Shown: positions 1-12,513 of the stretch, piece by piece
Position numbering within the stretch: position 1 is the first letter of the stretch
How the letters are laid out: the number at the start of each line of letters is the position of its first letter
Origin: Seriola aureovittata
Taxonomy: Eukaryota > Chordata > Actinopteri > Carangiformes > Carangidae
Direction of reading: 5' to 3'
NCBI RefSeq assembly: GCF_021018895.1
Contig: NC_079375.1
Coordinates: forward strand, 15,961,992 to 16,025,991
DNA: 64,000 nt
Notes under the pieces: generated by a model
Told to the model about the DNA's origin: nothing
Seen by the model: the letters and a program-made list of their open reading frames with translations, nothing else
The model's database searches: none
Translations under genes and position numbers: made by a program

Positions 1-56
1 CCCTCTCTCTCTCTCTCCTTTAAATACACACAAACACACACACACACACACACACA
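1..56. repeat. CT then CA microsatellites
   Basis: (CT)n at 1-17 and an imperfect (CA)n from about 27 to 56. Confidence 0.9.
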
Positions 57-614
57 CCATACCTTTGTTAGACATTACCCTCGTGTTAATGGCTTTCTGC
101 CATTTATACAGTTAATCCAGTTTCCCAGGTGCTTGTGTTGTGCTTTTCTCCCTAATTCTCTGCTGGACAAGGTGTTGATGTCTTTCACAAAGTCCACAAT
201 GTCATGAGGCCTAATGAGAATGTGCCACACACACTCTATCCGTTAAGTCAGCCACTCACACACATGCACAATTAAGACTATGTGTCTGTATCTTTGTTCC
301 TGGTTTGCTGAGCACTTTTATTGACAATGCCTGAGAACAGCGAAGCGAATCAAAGCGAAGCTGAAGTTTCTGTAAATTTAGAATTTCTTTTTCTTTGTTT
401 AAACATTATTATTATGTGAGATTCTGATTATTATGATGATGATAAAAACTTAAAAATAATGGATTTAGGTAAATATTCAGATAAACACGGGGGATTAAAA
501 AATGAATAAATTCTTTGTTTTTGAAGAATTACAGTGAGATAATTATTATTTTGATTATATTTTATTTATGTATGCAGAATTTTTATGACGCTATATTACT
601 TCCTAGCCCTCACA

Positions 615-736
615 TTGGAAAATTTTAGAATTTATAGGAGTGTCAGTATAATCCACTGTCAGTATAACCCAATATTTGGAAAATTTTAGAATTTATAGGA
701 GTGTCAGTATAATCCACTGTCAGTATAACCCAATAT
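615..736. repeat. perfect 61-bp tandem duplication
   Basis: TTGGAAAATTTTAGAATTTA at 615 recurs at 676, and the two 61-bp units (615-675 and 676-736) are identical by eye through CAGTATAACCCAATAT. Each unit also contains the word TGTCAGTATA or CTGTCAGTATAA twice. Identity suggests a recent event. Confidence 0.9.
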
Positions 737-3700
737 TAAACAGCTCTCTGTGAAACTGCTTTGATGCTTATAAATCTCTACCTTTTAACTGGTAACTTCA
801 AGCTGCTCTGGTGGCTTTGGTTTTTTTGATTTTTCTTTTTGTTTGGTTTTGTTTTGTGTTGTTTTTTGCAATATCTTGGTCATCCATCAACTCTAGTCCA
901 CCACTGTCCATCACTCGAATGCATGACTTCCAGTCTCCATCAATCCGACAACGCGTGAGGATGTGCGTGCAGCGTAAGGAGGTCACACATGGATACACAC
1001 CCCCTTAAGGCACATACGCAAACACACATGCAATCCCACAAATGTTGTTTGCCAGTTTCATAGCTCAAGGCATATTGACTAACGCTGGCTGATAAAGGTC
1101 AGTTCTGTCCAGATTTGGACAGGTGGGGTGGGGGCTGCGGTTCACTGTGCCACACACACACACAAACTCACACCTTTTCTGTGGGTTTGTGTGTGTTTGT
1201 TTGTCTGGAACGGGATACAGTTTTCTGATAAGGTTGTATAGAGGTCATGGGGACGTAAATATGACATGAATATAGATGCGCTGTCTGCTCGGTTACCTTC
1301 AGAGAATTTCACGGCTGCAGGTGCATTGTGTGCCAACGAGCGGGGTCAGTCTCTGTTCATTCACACAATGCGACAGAATACTTGATGAACACATCTGTTT
1401 GTCTTTGTACAGTATAAGCACAATATATTTCCATGCACGTCATTCATCTATTGAGTTGTCTGGTCATGCCTGGGCATGATGTCCACAGAATCGTTGTTTT
1501 TGTATGTAGAAAAGCACACCCATCCCGAACCATGAATGGAGCTGTCTCTGTTGGGCAGGACAGATGCACAGTTGCTCTAAACAGCATTTATTATCCAGCC
1601 TTTTTTATTCCCCGTTGCCTATTGTCAGCCTTAGAAATAATAGCTGGGCCGTCACTAAGTATGCAATGAGAAATGGCTACTTAGCACAACACACATATTG
1701 TGGGACTCTGCCACCAACGATTTGAGTGACAAGATGCACTCCTGAGTGCTTTCTCACTTTGTTTTGTTCTCACTTCCCCACTTCTCTGTCTCTCCCTTTC
1801 TCACACTCTTATTTCCCTGATCCCGGTCACTTTTCCTCTCCCACGCTTCACACATAATTCGTGCTTTCTCTTTTGATGCGGAGCATTTTATCATTACTTC
1901 CCATTAGGCATAATAGCAGCAGGGGCAACGAACAGCGGACGTTCTAGTACAGCTGGAGGAACATCCCGCTGGTGAATGCATAATTGTATTAATCCAGCTA
2001 TTTTTGTGATAGTTGATGTTATCGCCATCCGAGGGGCGCAGCGCTGCTCCTGATGACCTCACCGCCGCTGTTTCGCTCGCGCCACCCCATCCACTCTTCT
2101 GTTCTCCAACCTCACCTACCCCCCCTCTTGTCCTATCATCAGTGATGCATTCTGCAGCCTGAGGGCAGCTATTGGATTTCAAAAGGCAAGACTTATGTTT
2201 TTCCTCTCCTCTCCTTGTTGTTGTCATCCACATCCAAATCCACTCTACCGCTAACCTGTGGCCTCCGACTGCGCCATGTGTGAAAACGTCAGCATCAGCG
2301 TGACAGGGTTGCAGCCGCTTACTGCTTGGTCATAGGTTGGGGATGGAAGGGCCTCCCATGGTTACACTCTTTGACATCATTGGTGGGAAGAGGAGGCAGT
2401 GTTCAGCTGTGTGATTCCACCAAGGGTGCTTGTCTTTGCCAGAATATTTTGGTGTAAACATTGTGTTATGTACGCTCAATTAGGAATCAAATTAGAGAAT
2501 GGTAAACAGTGAAGAGACCTTTGTTTTCCAGTTGTTTTATCATTCTACTCTGCCGCTACATTCAGTCGTGCATAATTACTCACCCCCTTCACAGGCCTCT
2601 ACACTTATTAGCAGGGCCTCAATGCTGAGCCAAGGGGCTGGGCATTTCGGGATGCATGGGTATTTGGAGCTATTGTTAAACCTTGCTACAAGGATTCTCA
2701 AAGCATTTTAACATTAAATAGACTGGCAATGAAGTGATCAGGGCTTTTCAACAAGATTTGGAAGGAGGTAAGGTATTTAATTTCAATGTATTAGCATCAT
2801 ATTCTTTTTGCAAATTTTTTTTTTCTTTCATCAAAATGTTCATCTGCACATATTAATCCAAAAATGTTCTGGTTTAATTTCTCCTGACACTACTGTACTT
2901 TTCCAAAGGCTTTGTGTTTGAACCACTCTCACTGTCTTGTACTGTAACTGTTTTAAGGCATTTCCTTTGCTTGTTGCGTTAGTTGTGTTACATCAAGTTG
3001 CCGTCACAGTGTTTGGTATTTTCTTCTGGAAAAAAAATCACCAATTGTGTGTCCATCTAAGGAAATATAGACCTAGTGCAGTTAGCTCCTCCTGAGAGTC
3101 TTATTTACCATCACAGAAAATCTCTCCTTGTAACATAAGCACACATGCTTCATACCATCTCTGTTGACTCACTGTCTATCTGTTTGGGTGATGTTTTAGT
3201 GACAGATTTGTTGCTACCAGCAGGTAGATTGTTTCCTTGAACACAGCTGCTGTGCAGCAATCATTCGACTGTTTTGAGTTCACTGCCTCTGGATTGGAAA
3301 ATAGGACAACTGGGACAAATATGAAATTTAAGGACATGTACCTGCAAGATGAATGAATGGATAAAATGTTTATTTTTTCTCTTAATTAGCATACAGGAAT
3401 GAATCAAGTAGCCAGTACAAAAAAAAATAAAATAAAAAAAATCAGTCCACGAGGCCAGATCTTCTTGGCTCAGGGACTGCATCTGTCAAAATCCTTGTTA
3501 CTCCAGTGCAACACCTGAAAGTGACTCTAATTAAATTATTGCATGAAAAATGTAGTTTATACTCAGTCAATATATAATGCAGGTGTACTGCTTGAATGTA
3601 AACATAGCCTCCGCAGAGATACAAATGCACAAGCATCTAAAATTAGAAAATCTTTCTCTCAGTTTATTAACAAGACATGTAGTTTGTTTTGAAGCTGCTT

Positions 3701-5566
3701 CTTAATTCTACTGTTGACTAACTCTTTTAGTAGCACAATCTTCTGATCAAACAATCAACAATATTTGCAAAGTTTATTGTTTTTCTTTGTCCTTTTCTGT
3801 AATGACTGACAGATTACTGTGGCTAATCTGAAGGCTATGTGCTATAATAACTGTACTGTATCACTACGGTACATCTATAGCTGCAAACTCCTTGCTTGAA
3901 GCCACCTCCCGGATCTTTGATCACATCCACTTTCATTTTCAATCGCACATTATGTGAAGAATTAACGAAAACAAAAACTCAAATTTTGCACCAGAGCCTA
4001 TTTTAATGCATCAGGCGAAGCTGCACAGATAAAAAAGAAAAAAAAGTCCCTATGTCGCCAGATGGCTCGACTGGCTGATAAAAGTCAAACTCCTGCTGAA
4101 TTTGATTTGATGAGTTCTTTGTTTCTGTGTATTGTCGGTGTGTAATTGTGTACTCGAGGCAAAAGTATTCCTGGATAAGCAAAGCTTTTTCTCTCCGTCC
4201 CTAATTCCTTCACATTGATTTATTGTTTACAATCTACAGTTTCTCATCAGGTTAAGCTCTCTTCATGTCAGAACTATGAGCAGAGAGACAGAAAAAAAAA
4301 AAAGAAAAGATCTGAAGGCTGTAACTGTAATAGACATTGTTGAGCAGAGCAACAGCGAAGAAGGAGCAAAAAGAGCAAGAGTGGGCATCTTTGGCTAACT
4401 GCTATAGATTAATTGATCTAGCCATGAACTTAATGAGCTAGATCCTTTTTAAAAGAGACAAGTGCTGAGACAGAGGAAGCTAATGGTCTCACACAACTTG
4501 GAGTGGTAAGAAAGAGAAAGCTATTTATCTTGAAACATATACTTTATTCACTTTATGACAGAATTGCTAGGTAATTGACGGGGCCTGTAAATGTTGATTT
4601 TACGACCTGTGGTTCCGATCGGCCCTCTTTGAGCGTGGTGATGCGCAGCCAGTTCAACACAAGACACAAAAGCTGATTTTTGCTCATAAAATCTAGATAA
4701 CTGAATAGACGTTTTTCTGTGAGGGCGCTAACAAATAGGATTGCATTTGAAAATATTGTTTTGTGAATATCCTGCACCATCACATTAATGTGTCTAAATT
4801 GGTAATGTAAGCGGCTTTTGTTACTTCGTTTTGCTCCCTGAGTGAAGTCAGGTTGATCAAATCAATACTGCAATCATAATGCAATCAAACACTGACAATA
4901 AAACGCTCCTTTGCTCACATAACTCCCCCTGACTGATTTCACCCCTCATCAAGTAACTTTGCATTTCGGTCTGTCTTGCCCCTGTCTGTTTTTTTCTGTG
5001 ATAGCTGGCAGTGGGCAATGAGCCCGCTAGTCCCCTGTTAGGTTCTGATTACAGTGTAGATTGTAGTGCAAGCACATGTTACTGCCTGCTGAGCGGCGAT
5101 ATGTTTCGGAGAGCAGAGCAGTTCTCTCTACTACCTTGCCAGCCAGGATGGATTGGCACAGTGGAGTTTCCTGGAATACCAATGCCTCCCTCATATTCTC
5201 TATCTCTTCCCCCTGCTCCTCTCTGACCACTCCTCTATCTGAAAGATATGCCTGGTGCCTTGGCACATAGCTGCATCTTCCTGGAAATAAAATTGACCCG
5301 AAACCACTGTGCCAGGCGCGATACGGGGTGGCCAGCTGCCAACGCAACATTCAGCTATGACCGGTCTGTGTGGAGCTAAGAGATTATAAAGCTCTTTTGA
5401 TCTGTATCTTGCTCATATTATGCACAGACATACATACACATGCGGACACATGCACATACAAACTCATGCATGCGCTCTTCAGTAAGCCAGATTTCCCAGT
5501 CGGCTGGTCTGTCATTGGCCGGCTGTTCAAAGGGAAACTGTGGGCCAAAAAAATACTGGCTGTGCG

Positions 5567-5580
5567 GTTACCATGGTAAC
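5567..5580. promoter_or_regulatory. perfect palindromic RFX X-box
   Basis: GTTACCATGGTAAC is a perfect 14-bp palindrome and fits the X-box consensus GTNRCC(N0-3)RGYAAC bound by RFX factors. It lies in the upstream intron of ephb1, outside any recognisable repeat. Occupancy and target gene are unknown. Confidence 0.45.
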
Positions 5581-5638
5581 AGTCTGCCCAGGGGCGTGGG
5601 CTGTCTGCTAAATTGTTCGTTGGTTTGTTAAGCCTCAA

Positions 5639-5640
<2 letters not shown>

Positions 5641-5676
<36 letters not shown>

Positions 5677-5688
5677 AACACATATACA
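5641..5688. repeat. (CA)n microsatellite
   Basis: About 30 bp of pure CA followed by imperfect CAAACA and CATATACACA units. Confidence 0.9.
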
Positions 5689-8600
5689 CACCTTAGTTTT
5701 AACAGAACACGTCTTCATATATTCAGTGTCTAGCAGATAACCTGCTCTGTTCATTAGCATTAGTGGTCAGACTGTTGGATTCCACATCCGTATGTGAAGC
5801 AGACTATTTTAGAGAAATCACACACAGCCTTATTTATTTTCTTTAGCTGGACACTGTCTCATCTTGTATTTATTTTACTGCTGCACTGCCCTCTATTGAA
5901 TCCAGTCGGACATGGTTTTCCTTCTTGCATGCTCGCATGCATGCAGGGGATCAACTGCTATTGTTTACTGTATATTACTACATTACTGAGTGTCAGATTT
6001 GTCTGTTCCTTCTCATTTTTCTCTTCTTAATGCCTTCTTTTTAGACATCGCCTCCCTCTTCTGATACAAGACCACACAGCTGTATGGTCCTCTGCGGAGT
6101 TACAAAGCCAGCCTAATTGGCGGATGGCTCAGCTTTCTTTAGGGGCTTTAAGTATTGTTCACCGGGGGTTTCTGCAGCATCAGACGTTGCCGTATTAGCT
6201 AGTTGAGAGGACAGGTATGTGAAGATGGAGTGGTGTTTGGATAAGGCAGCAGAAAGTTTAGAAGAGTTGTATCTGTGCGAATTTATGTGTGTGTGGGGTG
6301 AGTATGTGTGTACGTGGGTGGTGGTGGTGGCGGCGGCGGCGGTGGGTGTAGGTGCGTGTTTTAGCTTGGCAGAGAGGCTCTGACAGGGCCAGAATGGAGA
6401 GATGATTAATGATCGAGGGGGGAGTGTTCTATGGGAGGAACCTCAGCTCTTAACAAAAGCAGACAAGGTATGCTCCAACCGCTGCACTCTTTCTGCCATC
6501 CCTTTTATTTCTGAGAAAACCTCTCTGGCCCTCTTTTATTCCGCCTTACATTCTTTCTCTCTGTGAGATTACAAGGTGATGACAGGGGGTAGTGGAGAAT
6601 TACACTGGCCAGACTTGCCAAGTGATGTCACCGCTGCGAACCCTGGATGCCTTCGAGTGAAAAAACAAAAAACCGCACTTGTGAGAAGTAACATACATCG
6701 GAGTCCCAGATCTTGGACTAAAATATTTAGTCCCTTTTGACCCATGTTGGCAGTTTATGAGAAATATGCAAAACTGTTCTTGAATCAGTTTCTCTGAATG
6801 AATAAATCATAACCCTAAAAGGCAGTTTACCTCAACTTTTAATATCCTGCGGGCATTTTCTGATGATTCTGACAAGCCTTTGTTTCGAGCCATGCCTCTG
6901 TCTCAAATAATTGTATTGTGTTTTTCAATGACCTTGTGGAGAAATGGAGCACCTGGGTTGGAAAAGCAGCTCATTACGTGGATTGTGGCTGGAAAATGAA
7001 CAATGACAGAAGAGCGAGAGTGAATACCAATAGGCTGCAGCGCTGATTGCCTTTTTGTTTTAAGATGTTGGCTGTCCGGCCACGTTTCGTGTCCCCTTTG
7101 TCAAACAAACATATTCGTTTTTACCACTTGATTGATATTCTCAGATTTATCACTTAAACGAATCTATACAGGCACACTCTCGGCGCGTACGCAGCCTCCT
7201 GTGGTTTGAGTGGGAGAGAGCTGTCGTTCGGAGTGACTGGGCAACAAAATAGCGAAATAGGGGTCAACTGGGGTCTTGACCCGATCATGAGCCTATCTGT
7301 ATGAGTGTTTGTGAGTGAGTGGGTGTATGCATGACTCCAAAGCCTTTAAAGCCTGTGATCCATCCCATGTGATGGATGAGGGACGGGGTTAAGGGTGTTA
7401 TTGGGGGGGGCCAAGAGTTGTACTTAAGGGTCACTGACGCTAACTCACAACTTGTGCCCTTCGGTTGGTCACGCACCCTCTCTGCACAGTGTTTTAAAAC
7501 CTCAGACAGGCAGAGTTGGTATTTCAAAGCTGAAGCTAGAAGAAATGTAGATTTGAATTTTTTAATTCTCTCAAACTACATTCTGCAGGAAAATGCTACA
7601 TAGATTTCATCAGGGAAATAACTATTTTACCAAAGAAAATGTCTTAAAACGAGCCATAGCTTTGATGTGCTCTACTTTAGTGCTAATAGGCAATATTGCA
7701 GTACTGCAGAAAGATTTTAAGAGAGAAATATCTCATATTACAGAATGGAACTCTTTTCCTTTAAATCTCAGATTTATCACATAAGCTCGACTACCTTTCC
7801 ACATCAACCGGTGCATACGTTTGATTTCATTTCCCACAATTTGCTGCCAAGCCATTTCTGGGGGTTTAAAAGCTCATACATACTTCAGAATGATGCCAAA
7901 AGAAAAGTCAGGGGAGGGCTTAGTGTACTGTGACTTTGATTGGGTTTGAGTAGGAAAGCCATTTCCAAACCCATCTTGGTTATAATCCTTTGCAGTTGCT
8001 TCCTGCGACTCCTAACTGTACATTTCCTTTTCCTTTTTTTTTTATCCTGCGCACACCTGCTGATGCTTGCATGACAAGTTAATATAATTCTTAATCCACT
8101 GCGTCCATAAATCCCATGTCTCCAATTACCTCGGGTTCTTACGGGCTTTATACATTTTACAACAGCACATTCTAAACACATGCACCTTATGTGGCACAGT
8201 GCCAGTGTGCTTCCATGTATGATGTATTGCCTGCACTGCGCACTATATTATACGCACAGCAAGCACATTGCTTAGTCAAGCCCCTGAACGCCAGCTCCCA
8301 GCTCTGCACATGAGACTGGCTCATATTGCCGATCTTCATCTTCTCATGTAGCACTTGTCCTGGTCAATCAATACATCACTGTTGTGTAGAAAGAAGATCA
8401 ACTGTTTGCTCCAAAATAACTCGATATGTGACGTAGACAAAGCTGATTCACGTGCTTCTTTATTCAGATTTGGTTTGTTGTCATTAACCGAAATGTAAAG
8501 AGGAAGAGCACCTGCTGGGAAAATGACTGACAGTGAAGAGATCATCGTCTCATCTCTCCCGGTCAGGCTCGCTGCGACATGAGGTCATCACAGTTAGACT

Positions 8601-9240
8601 GTGATGAGTAACGAGCAGTGATCCACAGCTGCCGTACAACTGTCAGCTCACTGCAGAGTGAACTCGAGACAGGGAGAGAGAGGGAGACAGGCAGAGTTAA
8701 CAAGGATTCAGACCTGTCAGTCAAGGCAAGAAAGCAACAAGGGGAGGAAAGGTAGAAGAAGAGAGAGAGAGAGAGCAATTCATTACCAGTGGGACAGACA
8801 AAAAAAAATAAAAAAAAAGATGTGAGGGCAGAGAAGAAGTAAGAAGGAGAGAACAATGCAGAGAGAATCCTATAGAGACCACTTGAAAGGGAGGAATGTT
8901 TTGTTTCTGCATGCAGCCAGTTCAGTTGTGGGTTATTCTCCCACTGGGGAGACTAATTGCTTGTTGATCTAATGTTCTATCCCCTCATGTCCCTGAAAAC
9001 CAACACATTTGATGAGTGATGGGTCTATGTGTGTTTCTTTTTCTTTTTTTTTTTTTCCTTTTTCTTCTGCGGGACAGGAACTCCTGGCCTCATCCAATCT
9101 AAATATTCACAAATCAGGAGAAAAGACTTTGGGCTTGGTTCCAAATTCGATGAAGCATAACGCTACTCAGCCCACTGCTGCCTGTCCTTAGAACGAGACC
9201 TCTGAGGGTTTGCAAACGTTGTTCACATCACTTTCTCATT

Positions 9241-9270
9241 CTCTCTCTCTCTCTCTTTCTCTCTCCCCCT

Positions 9271-9304
<34 letters not shown>
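9241..9304. repeat. (CT)n microsatellite
   Basis: CT repeats interrupted by CCCCCTCCCTCCCT. Confidence 0.9.
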
Positions 9305-10097
9305 AGCTTTGCCCATATCTGTTTCTTCCTCCCTCTCGCTCTGTGAGGCAGATCAGTGAGTAGCTAATTAATGAGTTTAATGTTACGATTCATGCACATA
9401 TTATGTGTCCATTAGAGAAAGAGCCTCAGCACCAAGGTAGAAGTTATAATTTAGACGGACATTCATCCTGCGCTGTGTGTGTGTGTGTGCTTGTGTGTCT
9501 GTGTGCTTGTGTGCGTGTGTGTGGCTGCCTGTTTGTGTTTGCCTGGCTGTCACTTATCTCCCCTCTCCTATAATGCTGATCGCAGCATCTCCAGTTGTCC
9601 AAGGAGGAGGCAGTAAATTATCTCAGGTTCTGTAGAACATACGCTGTAGTCAAGTGGCGGAAAATGTGGGTGCGCCGTCTCATTTAATGGGGTCATCAGT
9701 GGCTACATGTGTCGTCGTGTAAATCAGTTCAGTAAATGCATTCTGGAGGTGTGGATAGCATTGATGCCAATATGGGAGTGTTTCTCAGAGTTATAGAGTG
9801 TGTGTATGTGTGTGTGTGTGTATGTATGCATTGTTATGCTTACAATTTCGCCTTGAGGCACTTCTGCAGCGCTGCTATCTCAGATGGCTGATTCAGCACA
9901 GCCTCCCCTTCTTTTCTCTTCACTGTTGTCCATTTATGAGTGTCCAGGCTAGCTACTGTCTGTCTGTAAACACACAACCCGAGGGCACACCCAAATGCAC
10001 ATATTCTGCTCACACTCCATTAAACACGCTCTGAACAACTTATTGTGATCCCTTTTTCTTAAGAGTCAGGGCAATGGGCATTTGAAGCTTGCATGAG

Positions 10098-10150
10098 CGC
10101 GTGCGTGCGTGCGTGCGTGTGTGTGTGTGTGTGCGTGTGTGTGTGTGTAT
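10098..10150. repeat. (TGCG)n/(TG)n compound microsatellite
   Basis: GCGTGCGTGCGTGCGTG passes into GTGTGTGT and then TGTATATGTATATGTATG. The reverse strand gives a spurious His/Thr-rich reading frame. Confidence 0.9.
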
Positions 10151-11970
10151 ATGTATATGTATGTGTGCGTGAGATGGCCATGTGCGTGCGAGCGGTTCTC
10201 TGCTCGCCCTGATGTATGAATTTTATACAGCAAAGATGATGACACATAAGTTCTCTGCTACTCTCCTGCTGAAAATGAATTTTTGATCTGTGTTTTATCG
10301 TCTTGTAATCTCTGATATCTTTGGAAGTTATTGCTTTATAAAACGTCTCTGCAGCTGGTTTGTGCTTCACCATATGACCAGGGAGAGGTTTTAAGAGTCT
10401 CAATGTTGTTGTATTAGAAGGAGCTAGAGCTCTTCACACATGAAATCTATATATTACAAGTCGAGAGAGGTTGCAAACATCCACTCCCACACACACTAAA
10501 AAAAGAGACTCACACTCCCCTATACAAACATTATTGACCTTACAGCACTCTCTTACAAACCCTATAGAATCCTTATATTCTTCCATACATGCATCTACGG
10601 CTGTGGAGCATCCACAGCGCAGCAATGTGGTTTGCTCACGGGGATATCTGCCTCACAGCTCTCAGGGTTGTATTATAAGCTGTTTGTGGTTGTTGTGGGT
10701 CTGGTCATGTGTGTGTGTTTGTATGTGTTGGTCTGGCCGTGTGTGGACAGTGTTGTGTGACTAGACATGAGGTCAGTCAGTTAGCCTGTGGTGTGTCTGT
10801 CAGCCACACTAAAGGGGATGTGGGAGCGCAGCCGCTGTTGGGGGTTGGAGGGGGGGGCGGCATGAGTTGTGTGTGTGAGTGTGTGTGTGTGTGTCTGCAT
10901 GACACCTCTTCTCTCTCCTTCACCTGCTTTTTTCTCTCGCTTTTTCTTGATCTATCTATCTATCCCTCACTAACAGCCCATCTGAGAGGCGGGCTGAATG
11001 GTATGAATGGAGGGGAGTCATAAAAACAGGAAGCTGCCCTTTTTTTTTTCTTTCTTTTTTTTTTACGGCGTAGTAAAGTAGACTCCCGCTCCCAAACCCA
11101 GCCTCTCAGTGCATTTTTTAATGAAGCATAAAATTTTTTAATTAAATCTTAAAAGCCTGTTGATACAAAGGTCTAAAGGTTTTCCTCACATAGCAAGTGC
11201 GCTACAGTCTCCACTGTTTGACCCGGCAGCGAGCAGGAATGTGACCAACGCCTTGGTCATTATTGCTTTAAATAACTCTCCATTTACCAAGCTCTTCATA
11301 AATATTGGAATAGAGGGCTCTTAGTCAGATACAACAGAACCATTTTGTGGTGAGCAAATCCCATAATGATTTTACCAATCTGCTTTTAACGTCTGAAGTG
11401 CTGCCCTTCTATCAAACCTTTGTTTTTGATATGTATCTTGTCTGCACATACTTTGTTTCCCCATAGCAATTCTCGTTTTTACAAACTACCCAAATGCTAC
11501 AGTCATAGTTTAGTCTGTGAGAAAAGGACTATAACTGTGTTTTTACACAAGCGTAAGTATACCCTACGTCCCATTTTTCAGCCACAGTCAAGCCTTTATA
11601 ATCTTTTACTCCAGCAAAACAGACGCAGCTGGAGAAACTGTAAGGCGCTTGTCCCATTAAATTTATAACCCCTCCCCCTCTGTAGTGCAGCAACACCACA
11701 GTTTCCTCCCCCATCAGTAAGCCTGCTAAAATATTAAACATTTATCATAGTTATTGTAGTCAGTAAATCCTTCCACACAGTGCAAAAAAAACCCTCAGCT
11801 TTGTATTCTTTTGGGATATGAAGGTAAATGGATTAGGTTATTGCCTGGACTAAGGCGCAGTGATATCAGCCACAATAATCTTTGTCCTCCACCACGGCCA
11901 TTAGGATTTATAACTCTGACACATCATGGCAATGTCCACAAAGTGTCGGCAATGACGGAATGACGCGCTG

Positions 11971-12010
11971 CCTCACGTCGCTTCTCGTCGCTTCTCGTCG
12001 CTTCACGTCC
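11971..12010. repeat. 10-bp tandem repeat, four units
   Basis: CCTCACGTCG, CTTCTCGTCG, CTTCTCGTCG, CTTCACGTCC in succession; CpG-rich against an AT-rich background. Confidence 0.85.
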
Positions 12011-12357
12011 TCTGTTAATATTTGTACCTGAGCACAGTTCAAATGCGACAGCTGGTTGCCAGCTGACCACTAACAGTCATGTTCTGTGTCTCTGGCTATA
12101 TTCCCAACCTCAAAAACATCATGGAAAGGAAAGCAAAAATAAACTAAGCAAACATTTTTATTCCGTTATCAGTATGATTAAACAGTCATGTAATATGATC
12201 AGAATACAAACTGAGAATATGGTAAAATATTGCAACTGGAGGTGAAAAACACAAACAAAAACTCCCTGGCTCATGCATGACACTGAGCCCATGATTTTCT
12301 ATCCATTTATTTTTCTTTATTCATTCATTTTCTGACATTGTTTTTCTGTTCTCACAG

Positions 12358-12513
12358 CTTGCCCACCGGGTACCTTCAAGTCAACCCAGGGTCCTGGTCT
12401 GTGTCTACAGTGTCCTCCTAACAGCCGCTCCACAGCTGAGGCTGCCACCATCTGTGTGTGCCGCAACGGCTACTACCGCGGGGACGCTGATCAGCCGGAT
12501 GAGCCCTGCACAA
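12358..12513 (+). CDS. ephb1: ephb1 exon 4: end of extracellular cysteine-rich region
   Basis: Preceded by ...ctcacag and followed by gtaagta. It starts with the last two bases of a split codon and ends with the first base of one; 156 bp is the usual size of this Eph exon. The translation begins CPPGTFKSTQGPG and continues with CPPNSRSTAEA, CVCRNGYYRGD and a final PCT, giving the conserved cysteine spacing of the EGF-like cysteine-rich linker between the ephrin-binding domain and the first FN3 repeat. In the family this rigid module contributes to receptor clustering after ephrin binding. It sits in isolation, 8.3 kb from the next exon and more than 12 kb from the previous one, which is outside the window. 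The large ligand-binding exon that should precede it is not found in 1-12357. Assignment to an Eph receptor is firm; assignment to B1 rests mostly on the later exons. Confidence 0.93.

Larger units (their letters stand above)
1..12357 (+). other. ephb1: ephb1 upstream intron, 3' part
   Basis: No exon of ephb1 or any other gene was recognised here. The large ligand-binding exon that must lie upstream would give a long conserved frame, and none is present. The acceptor is ctcacag at 12357. The contents that can be named are microsatellites (start of window, 5641, 9241, 10098), a 61-bp tandem duplication (615-736), an RFX-type palindrome (5567-5580), a 10-bp tandem repeat (11971-12010), and several non-repetitive AT-rich stretches that could be conserved noncoding DNA (for example 1880-2080 and 11110-11400). 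Confidence 0.8.

Noticed and set aside
1150..1200. Inverted CACACACAAAC / GTTTGTGTGTG considered as a microRNA hairpin
   Set aside because: The arms are dinucleotide repeats; pairing is expected from low complexity and no conserved mature sequence is apparent.
1276..1669. Two overlapping 67- and 78-codon frames in the upstream intron
   Set aside because: No similarity, different frames, no splice context; expected by chance in this length of DNA.
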